The notes under the pieces: generated by a model
Databases searched by the model: none
What the model was told of the DNA's origin: nothing
The model's input: only the letters and a program-made list of their open reading frames with translations
NCBI GenBank assembly: GCA_025361465.1
Contig: JANYAG010000153.1
Span: 1 to 7,459 of the forward strand
DNA: 7,459 nucleotides
Source: Gemmatimonadota bacterium
GTDB lineage: Bacteria > Gemmatimonadota > Gemmatimonadetes > Gemmatimonadales > GWC2-71-9
Direction: 5' to 3'
Shown: positions 1 to 5,565 of the stretch, piece by piece
How the letters are laid out: every line of letters starts with the position of its first letter
Numbering within the stretch: position 1 is the first letter of the stretch
Made by a program: the position numbers and the translations under genes

Positions 1-213
1 CCCACCACCTCGGCCCTCCCCGCCGCGCGGCATCTCACGCCCGCCGCCGAATCCGCCTCGGCCACCGCCAAAACCCCCGCCACTCCCGCCGCGGCCCCCA
101 CCGATACCACCCCCTCCACGGCGTCCCCCGTCCCCCTGCCCCGTGCCCGATCCCGGACGGCGAGCGTCACGCCCGGCGGAGTCGCCTCGCTCCCCCCCAC
201 GACCGCCACCGGT
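1..213 (-). repeat. Gly/Arg-rich low-complexity coding segment
   Basis: Residues 168-238 of the MBL-fold protein are dominated by Gly and Arg, with a short near-repeat (FGGGRGG followed by FGGGR at residues 215-226) and many RGG triplets. The DNA is correspondingly C-rich on the plus strand. The frame stays open throughout, and the segment is still running at base 1, so its full length is unknown. It directly follows the ADWDGL motif. In relatives as I remember them, a short loop and then the second half of the fold follow at this point, so it looks like a disordered insert or a long linker. This is a composition feature, not a mobile repeat. Confidence 0.75.
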
Positions 214-714
214 GCGGGCCAGCCCATCCCAGTCCGCGGGAGACATCAGCACCCACGAGGAGTACTTGTCCTGGAAGTACTTCGCACCGCCATAGTGATC
301 GCCCTCGCCCTGGGTGACAATCACATACTTCACGTCGGCCGGGTCGAGGCCGACCTTCTTGAGACCGGAAACGAGCGTCGAGGTCACCCACTGGGTATGC
401 AACGCGTTGATCAGGATGATCCCTTCGGAGGTCCTGACCGCCCAGGTGCCCACGCTGCGCGTGCCGATGTAATAGAGATTATCGAAGACCCGCGTCGGCG
501 TGACTCGCTCCTCCTTTGCCATCTCGTCGAACGGACTCGCCCCGGGAAGTTCATTGCAGAGAATTTCCTCGGTGGGCATGAAACTGCTGCCCGCCAGCTC
601 GCGGGCCCTGGTCAGATGCCGCTGCGCTTCCTCGGCGGGCGATTGTGCCGGGAGCGACACTGCCGCGGCGAGGAGAAGGGCGAGGGGGAACACGACGGAC
701 CGCGCGCGAGACAT
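1..714 (-). CDS. Secreted MBL-fold metallo-hydrolase with altered metal motif (3' end missing)
   Basis: The reading frame is open from ATG at 714 to the left edge (238 codons, no stop), so the gene is cut by the window. Residues 1-24 form a signal peptide (basic start, Leu/Ala core, LPAQS cleavage region), so the product is exported. Residues 76-160 match the N-terminal half of secreted subclass-B3-like metallo-beta-lactamase-fold proteins: VFDNLYYIGT, then GIILINAL, then LKKVGLDPADVKYVIVT, then GDHYGGAKYFQDKY, then SPADWDGL. The family normally has a HxHxDH zinc motif; here residues 135-140 read QGEGDH, so the first two His are Gln135 and Glu137, while Asp139 and His140 remain. The usual Asp of the upstream LID motif is Asn103. 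From about residue 168 the protein becomes Gly/Arg-rich to the window edge. The second half of the fold, with the remaining ligands, is not visible. The start is well supported by GGAGG four bases upstream. Fold: fairly sure. Catalytic activity and substrate: unknown; it could be a pseudoenzyme. Confidence 0.82.
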   Translation of the reverse strand, partial: MSRARSVVFPLALLLAAAVSLPAQSPAEEAQRHLTRARELAGSSFMPTEEILCNELPGASPFDEMAKEERVTPTRVFDNLYYIGTRSVGTWAVRTSEGIILINALHTQWVTSTLVSGLKKVGLDPADVKYVIVTQGEGDHYGGAKYFQDKYSSWVLMSPADWDGLARTGGGRGGERGDSAGRDARRPGSGTGQGDGGRRGGGGIGGGRGGSGGGFGGGRGGFGGGREMPRGGEGRGGG

Positions 715-718
715 GGAA

Positions 719-723
719 CCTCC
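719..723 (-). promoter_or_regulatory. Ribosome binding site of the MBL-fold gene
   Basis: The minus strand reads GGAGG followed by four bases and then ATG at 714. It is a good Shine-Dalgarno match, although the spacing is slightly short. It fixes the start so that the signal peptide lies at the very N-terminus. Confidence 0.7.
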
Positions 724-834
724 ACCGGCAGGCTGGACAGGGTGCGACAGGCGCAGGTCGGCGCCGAGGGAACAGGGAAGGAACGCTTCAACCGGGGGAG
801 TTGTGCCAACCACTCGACATCCCCGCCGCGACGC

Positions 835-869
835 GAAACCCCGCCACGACGATCGTCGGGCGGGGTTTC
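835..869 (-). terminator. Hairpin terminator after the S46 peptidase gene
   Basis: On the minus strand an 11-base arm (GAAACCCCGCC, 869-859) pairs perfectly with GGCGGGGTTTC (845-835). Inside it, CGAC (858-855) pairs with GTCG (850-847) across a GATC loop, leaving one unpaired T at 846. The 3' arm ends in TTTC, which serves as a short U tract. It sits 33 bases past the peptidase stop codon and upstream of the MBL-fold gene, as expected for a terminator. Because the outer arms start with GAAA and end with TTTC, it could also act in the other direction, but no plus-strand gene is seen here. The core stem matches that of the hairpin at 5508-5538. Confidence 0.75.
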
Positions 870-901
870 CGGTCCTCACGCGCTAGCGGACTCAACCGGC
901 G

Positions 902-2992
902 CTACATCTTTCCGTTGACCAGCTCCCGCACAACCCGGTCCGCACGGTAGACGGCACTCAGCGACGCCTGAATCGCTCGCACGTCCACCATCACGTTGCG
1001 TCCTCGTTCCGGCAAGTAGATGTAGTCCCGGATCATCGCGTCGATGTTCCGGTCGAAGTTGAGCCCGACGATGCGGAGGTCCTTCGTCACCGCCGGCGAA
1101 CCGGAGTTGCCGCCGTAGCTGTCGGCCGTCGAGACAAAGTTGAGCGGCGTGCCCAGGTCGAGCCCGGCCGGCGGCGTGCGCCAGCGATATGGCAGGCTCC
1201 AGTCGCTGCCTTCGCCATGGCTGCGATTCCGGTCGTAAACTCCGTAGAACGTGGTGTACGGCGGTGCCAGCGAGCCATTGTACTCGTATCCCTGCACCAC
1301 CCCATCGGCGATCCGTGGCGACCCTGAGCCGTCGGGCGGAATGCTCGGCCCGTACACCTCGAACCGCACGCGGCCGATCTGCGCACTGATCGACGCCTCC
1401 TCCGCGTCGAGCTTCGCCTTCTGGGCCTCGAACGCCAGCACCGTCGGCATCACCGCATCCATCAGCTTGAGCGCCGGATGACTGCTCAGCTCACCCGCCG
1501 CCGCCTTTCGCCGGACGGAGGTGTCACTGAACGCCGCGGCCGCCAGGATCGCGTCGGCCGCCTCAGGAGCCGAGTGGCCGTTCAGGGCGGCCCGGGTAAA
1601 CGCGTGCGTTGGCCCGTACGCCCGGGCGATGTCTTCGAGCGCGAGCGACAGCAAGCTCTTCTCCAGGGCAGCCGACGCGTTGCGCACACTCGCCAGGCGC
1701 TGGCGGAACCGGGCCACGGAGTCGGTCGGTCCGTGCTGCACTCGCCACGCCCAGTAGGCCGCCTGCAAGGTGCTGCTTCCGGAACCAGCGGTGTTCAGTT
1801 GCGAGAACGCGGCGAACGCCGCGGAGGCCTTACTGCGTTGACGCTGCAGGTCGGCCATGCGGGCAAACAGCTTGTCGTACTGTGCTCGCAGTGTCGCATG
1901 GACACGAATGGAGTCGCCCAGCGCCCGTTCGATGGCAATGCGCCGACCCATGACTGCCGGGTCGCGCAGGCCGTCAATCCGCCGGCTGATCGGCTTCCAG
2001 CTGTTGGAGAGGCCGAGAATCTGCACCATCAGGTTGCTGCGCTCCTGTTCGTTCCGACTGGCATTCCGGTACGACGTCAACGCGGCGATCCGGCTCTCGA
2101 GGAAGTGATTCTGGACGGGAAGGGCGACGTCGCGCTGGTATTCCAGCTGGCTGACCGTCGTCAGGCGCCGAGTCGCACCGGGATTCCCGATGACAAAGAC
2201 CGCGTCCCCCGCCTGCACGCCCGTGGTGCCACCCCAGGCGAAGAAGTTCGGGCTGGACATCGGCCGACCATCGGGTCCATACGCCCGCATCAACGCGAAA
2301 TCGAGCGCGTAGCGGGGATAGGTGAAGTTGTCCCAGTCGCCACCGATGTTGGCCATGCCAAGTTCGGCGGCGACCACCAGGCGAATATCGGTGTAGCGCC
2401 GGAAGACGTACGCGGAGGTGCGGGCCCCGTTGTAGAGCGGGACCGATTGCACCACGATGGAGTCTCCCTCCTTCGCAAACTGCGCCTTGATCCTCGCCAG
2501 CGCCGTCGTGGTCGCGGCACGTCGTGCTTCATCGCGTTGGGGTCCGGCGGTCACGGCGTCACCCGCCGCGTCCACTTCCTTTGAGATGTCCACGGCGGCC
2601 AGCAACTGGTCAGCAATCATGTTCGGGATGCGCCGTTCGTCGGCGAGCCCGGCGGCCACGAAACCCGAGTCGAGCAGGGTTTCGCCGCTCCGGCTCATCG
2701 AGTTGACCGAACCGCGCACACAGTGATGGTTGGTGACGATCAGCCCGTTGGCCGATACGAACGCCGCCGAACAACCGGGAATGCGCAGTGCTGCCATCCG
2801 GGCCCGGGCGAACCACGCCGAGTCGGCGCTGAAGCCATAGGTGCTGGAGAAGTAGGCCGATGGCGGATACTCGAACGTCCACATCTTGCCGAGGTCGAAG
2901 CGTCCGGTCTGTTGCACGGCAGCGGCGGGTTGCTGGCCGGCGAGTGCGGCCGGCAGGAGGACCAGGCAGAGAAACAGCCGGAATTGGCGCAT
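902..2992 (-). CDS. Secreted S46-family serine dipeptidyl-peptidase (DPP7/DPP11-like)
   Basis: The 696-residue product removes dipeptides from the N-terminus of oligopeptides, probably in the periplasm, as S46 enzymes do. Residues 1-19 are a signal peptide (MRQFRLFLCL core, ALA cleavage, no lipobox). The chymotrypsin-like halves carry all family motifs: GCSAAFVSANGLIVTNHHC with catalytic His90, YPRYALDF with catalytic Asp231, and GGNSGSP with nucleophile Ser630. The middle, about residues 270-560, is the helical domain that covers the active site in this family. The residue 18 after the nucleophile is Arg648 (FDRN). In studied enzymes Arg here marks DPP11, which cuts after Asp/Glu, and Gly marks DPP7. 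Length is close to the usual 700-720. An in-frame ATG at 3007 is possible, but the 2992 start has a Shine-Dalgarno sequence at 3000-3005 and puts the signal peptide first. The gene follows the TIM-barrel gene by 43 bp and is probably co-transcribed with it. Family: very sure. Acidic specificity: inferred. Confidence 0.96.
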   Translation of the reverse strand: MRQFRLFLCLVLLPAALAGQQPAAAVQQTGRFDLGKMWTFEYPPSAYFSSTYGFSADSAWFARARMAALRIPGCSAAFVSANGLIVTNHHCVRGSVNSMSRSGETLLDSGFVAAGLADERRIPNMIADQLLAAVDISKEVDAAGDAVTAGPQRDEARRAATTTALARIKAQFAKEGDSIVVQSVPLYNGARTSAYVFRRYTDIRLVVAAELGMANIGGDWDNFTYPRYALDFALMRAYGPDGRPMSSPNFFAWGGTTGVQAGDAVFVIGNPGATRRLTTVSQLEYQRDVALPVQNHFLESRIAALTSYRNASRNEQERSNLMVQILGLSNSWKPISRRIDGLRDPAVMGRRIAIERALGDSIRVHATLRAQYDKLFARMADLQRQRSKASAAFAAFSQLNTAGSGSSTLQAAYWAWRVQHGPTDSVARFRQRLASVRNASAALEKSLLSLALEDIARAYGPTHAFTRAALNGHSAPEAADAILAAAAFSDTSVRRKAAAGELSSHPALKLMDAVMPTVLAFEAQKAKLDAEEASISAQIGRVRFEVYGPSIPPDGSGSPRIADGVVQGYEYNGSLAPPYTTFYGVYDRNRSHGEGSDWSLPYRWRTPPAGLDLGTPLNFVSTADSYGGNSGSPAVTKDLRIVGLNFDRNIDAMIRDYIYLPERGRNVMVDVRAIQASLSAVYRADRVVRELVNGKM

Positions 2993-2999
2993 GAAGGCA

Positions 3000-3005
3000 C
3001 TTCCC
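3000..3005 (-). promoter_or_regulatory. Ribosome binding site that selects the S46 peptidase start
   Basis: The minus strand reads GGGAAG seven bases before the ATG at 2992. The alternative in-frame ATG at 3007 overlaps this motif and has no purine-rich stretch upstream (the preceding bases are CCACTCGTTCG), so the downstream start is preferred. Confidence 0.5.
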
Positions 3006-3035
3006 ATCGAACGAGTGGTCAGCAGTGCGTCGTCG

Positions 3036-5432
3036 TCACCGCTGGGCGTGGATCGCTTCCCTCGGGCCGAGGCCCTTGAATTGTACCTCTACTCTGGGCG
3101 GCTCGTCGCCCCCGAAATCCGAGTCCAGCGTGATGATATGCCCGCCCGGCGCCACGACGGGCGGCAGCGCTGCCAGCTGGTATTTCGCCTTGGGCCGGCC
3201 CGCCGCATCATAGAGGCGTACGGTGGTGGAGCCGTCACACACCAGGCTCTCCCCAGCACTCAACTCGATCGGCAGCGCGATCTCGGTGTAGCGATCGACC
3301 TGCATCCTGAAATTCCTCGCTGTCCCGGCCTTGCCCGCGAGGCTCAAGCGGAACTGCAGTCGCTGGGCCGACCACTCCTGCGGCACCTCCCACGTGGTCA
3401 GGCCCGGCTCTCCGGGCTGGTGCTCGACCCTGGTCCGCACGAAGACGGGCGAAGCGGCGACCTGCAAGAGGTTCCAGGCCCCGGGCCCGACCGCGTCGAG
3501 GTGAAACTCATTAGCCGGGTTCTTCAGCCGTGCCTGCTGCGCGCTGTCGAACGCGCCGCTGGTCCGGGCACTCTCCCACTCGCGAATGGCATCGAGCAGG
3601 GTGGGCGTGAGCGCATTGTCCCGCAACGCCTTCGGTCGTGCCACCATCGCAAACCCCGCGCTGTACCCGGCCGCGCGCGCCAGCATCCATTCCATGTCCG
3701 CCAGCGTCGTCTGGTCGGTGAGCAGGTACCACCCCAGCATGTGCGGCATGTAATTGCGATCGAACAGCCCCTGGTTGTCGATGCGATACTGCTGCATGCT
3801 CTCCTTGAAGCCGCCGTACCACGGCTCGCCCCAGTTGTAATACGACCCGATGTGCCAGTAGAAGGTCTTGCTGGTGCTGGTCCCGTTGATGAAGTCGTGC
3901 TGCACCTGGCTCAGCACATCGTTGGCGAAGACGGCGAGGGCATAGTCCCCCTGCCCCGACGCCAGCGCGCCTTCATGTCCATCGAAGTCGATGTGGTCGA
4001 CGCCGGTTTCGTTCAGGAAGCCGGCGAGGTTGCGGGCCACCTCGCGCTGCATGGCGAAGTTGGGGAAGAAGACCTTGTAGGCGTGGTCAAACAGCTTACC
4101 CGCCGCCGCACCGGCCCGGTGCGCCGTTGCGGTGGTCCCGAACGCCCCGCGCTGACAGTCGAGCAGGGTGTAGGGCTTCGTCGCCGTGACAGCCCGGTAC
4201 TGGATCAGCTCCTTGCCGATCTTCACGGTATGGAGGTTGTCGTCCTTGTCCTGGTTGAAGTACTCGGGAGACGCGACTTCGATCTCCTTCTGCTGGGCAT
4301 CAATCTCCCCCACCAGCGTCGATGACCCCGTGAGACTGAGCCGATCGTCGGGCACCGGGGTGACGTAGGGATCATTGGTGTTGATGAAGTTCGTCAGCGT
4401 ATGCACGCCGAGGTGCAGCCCGGCAGCGTGCGCCTTCTCTGCCGCAATGCGCATTCCCTGACGCCCATTGGGGAATTGCTCCTTCCCCAGCACGAAGTGT
4501 CCCCAGCTCGCGAAGGGGCCCTCGTGATAGAGGGAAAACAGGCCGGCGCGCTTGGTGTAGCCGATCATCTCATCGACATCGGCCTCGCCGAACGAGGAGA
4601 TCAGGTAGGACTTCCCGAACAGCGGCGACTGCTTGAACCAGACTCCGTTGATGGTCGGATGGGGCAGGTGCTCGGCGATCTCGATCTGGCCCAGCCGGTC
4701 GAGCGTCTCGGGTTCGGCGCAGGTGAAGAGGGCGATGCTGCTCCCCACGACGGTTTCGCCGGGAATCGGCGGTACCGGCATGTGCTTCTGGACGCCACCC
4801 CAGGCATCCACGTGCCGCTCGCGATCGCGGTTGATGGCGTACGCCTGCAGGGTGCTGCCCCAGGGATACGCCGTGGCGGCGATGCCGCGCGCCCAGGTGC
4901 TTCCCTCGCTGTTGGGCAGGTCGCCACCGAGCGTCTTCATGTTGAGGACCTGCAACCCGAGCGCGACCTGGCCATCTCGCACCACACCGATCACCTCGCC
5001 GATCGTCTTCGAGATCGTGGTGGGATACGGCCCCCAGATCACCGCGTCGACCACTCCCACCGGCTCGGCGCTGAGGATGTCCAGCGCCAGGTGCGTCGGC
5101 AGTTCGCGCACCCGGACGACGATGCGCACGCCCGTCGGGGCAAATTGCAGCGTGAGCAGCCTGCCGGAGTTCGTCTGCGATAGTGACAGCGCCGTCGGCA
5201 GGTACCGCTTGGAGTCGCTGACCAGCGTCAGCAGGGACGCCGGATGATCGGGAGCCAGATAGTCGGCCCCCGACGCCGTGTTCCGCAGCGCGGTGACCGT
5301 GCCCGTCCGACTCACAGTCACTTGCAGCGCACCAGCCGACAGGGTGACCTGGGCCGGGAGCCACGTCGTGGCGGTGAGGCACAGCATCAGCGCGACCAGC
5401 ACTGGCGTGGCCCGCAGGTTCAGTCGTAGCAT
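3036..5432 (-). CDS. Secreted TIM-barrel protein, glycoside-hydrolase-like, with inserted beta domain
   Basis: The product has 798 residues. Residues 1-27 are a signal peptide (MLRLNLRATPVLVALMLCL core, LPAQ cleavage). Residues 28-240 look beta-rich, like the N-terminal sandwich of alpha-galactosidase-type enzymes. About 260-365 and 450-605 look like a split TIM barrel: GVWFKQSP, LYHEGPFASWGHF, AAGLHLGVHTLTNFINTNDPYV, HIDFDGHEGAL, FYWHIGSYYNWGEPWYGGF, then a helical end with WMLARAAGYSAGFAM. Between them, residues 370-448 form a beta-type insert with GKELIQYR and CQRGAFGTTATAH. A beta-rich C-terminal domain spans about 655-790. Asp482, Asp484, Glu487 and Glu536 are possible catalytic acids; that choice is inference. 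I recall similar unassigned proteins in Bacteroidota and related soil bacteria, but cannot name a family or substrate. The ATG at 5432 was chosen over an in-frame GTG at 5492 because it puts the signal peptide first; its ribosome binding site is weak (GGTG, five bases before). Probably the first gene of an operon with the S46 peptidase. Confidence 0.85.
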   Translation of the reverse strand: MLRLNLRATPVLVALMLCLTATTWLPAQVTLSAGALQVTVSRTGTVTALRNTASGADYLAPDHPASLLTLVSDSKRYLPTALSLSQTNSGRLLTLQFAPTGVRIVVRVRELPTHLALDILSAEPVGVVDAVIWGPYPTTISKTIGEVIGVVRDGQVALGLQVLNMKTLGGDLPNSEGSTWARGIAATAYPWGSTLQAYAINRDRERHVDAWGGVQKHMPVPPIPGETVVGSSIALFTCAEPETLDRLGQIEIAEHLPHPTINGVWFKQSPLFGKSYLISSFGEADVDEMIGYTKRAGLFSLYHEGPFASWGHFVLGKEQFPNGRQGMRIAAEKAHAAGLHLGVHTLTNFINTNDPYVTPVPDDRLSLTGSSTLVGEIDAQQKEIEVASPEYFNQDKDDNLHTVKIGKELIQYRAVTATKPYTLLDCQRGAFGTTATAHRAGAAAGKLFDHAYKVFFPNFAMQREVARNLAGFLNETGVDHIDFDGHEGALASGQGDYALAVFANDVLSQVQHDFINGTSTSKTFYWHIGSYYNWGEPWYGGFKESMQQYRIDNQGLFDRNYMPHMLGWYLLTDQTTLADMEWMLARAAGYSAGFAMVARPKALRDNALTPTLLDAIREWESARTSGAFDSAQQARLKNPANEFHLDAVGPGAWNLLQVAASPVFVRTRVEHQPGEPGLTTWEVPQEWSAQRLQFRLSLAGKAGTARNFRMQVDRYTEIALPIELSAGESLVCDGSTTVRLYDAAGRPKAKYQLAALPPVVAPGGHIITLDSDFGGDEPPRVEVQFKGLGPREAIHAQR

Positions 5433-5507
5433 GGATGCACCGTGAAGTCGGAGTGTCGGTCCTGCATGGAGTGGCTCAAGTCTACGACGCACCCATGAAT
5501 ACAGGAA

Positions 5508-5538
5508 ACCCCGCCACGACGCACAGGTCGGGCGGGGT
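5508..5538 (-). terminator. Hairpin terminator after the kinase gene
   Basis: On the minus strand ACCCCGCC (5538-5531) pairs with GGCGGGGT (5515-5508). Inside it, CGAC (5530-5527) pairs with GTCG (5520-5517) around a six-base CTGTGC loop, with an unpaired T at 5516. The sequence after the stem is TTCCTGTATT, a modest U-rich tail. It begins 27 bases after the kinase TAA stop and precedes the TIM-barrel gene, so it separates the kinase from the downstream pair. If it works, the promoter for the TIM-barrel gene should lie within 5433-5507, where I see no convincing -35/-10 pair. Confidence 0.75.
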
Positions 5539-5565
5539 CGCCCGTCACGCCGAAGAGAAACCGGG

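Noticed and set aside
790..815. TGGCAC element upstream of the MBL-fold gene, resembling a sigma-54 -24 box
   Set aside because: No TTGC-type -12 box follows at the required spacing; the next TTGA is too far away.
295..918. Plus-strand reading frame of 207 codons across the MBL-fold start and the intergenic region
   Set aside because: It overlaps the strongly supported minus-strand gene and both the terminator and its ribosome binding site, and its product shows no recognisable domain.
3142..3164. CCGCCC / GGGCGG inverted repeat near the 3' end of the TIM-barrel gene, with CCACGAC in the loop as in the terminators
   Set aside because: It lies inside coding sequence, has only six stem pairs, lacks the inner CGAC/GTCG stem and bulge, and has no U tract. 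It is most likely chance in GC-rich DNA.
1478..5183. Long plus-strand reading frames (1478-2584, 2886-4325 and 4401-5183) lying opposite the peptidase and TIM-barrel genes
   Set aside because: Their translations are Arg/Pro/Gly-rich without domains, signal peptides or credible starts, and one runs across the boundary between two minus-strand genes. They are the usual by-product of stop-poor antisense frames in high-GC DNA.
5452..5479. Possible promoter for the TIM-barrel gene (TTGAGC, 16 bases, GACACT on the minus strand)
   Set aside because: The -10 box matches consensus at only three of six positions, and such matches are expected by chance. A promoter should exist in this interval if the terminator works, but I cannot place it.
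5492..5492. Upstream GTG start for the TIM-barrel gene, adding 20 residues
   Set aside because: It would place a charged stretch before the signal peptide and would start almost on top of the preceding terminator, leaving no room for a promoter.
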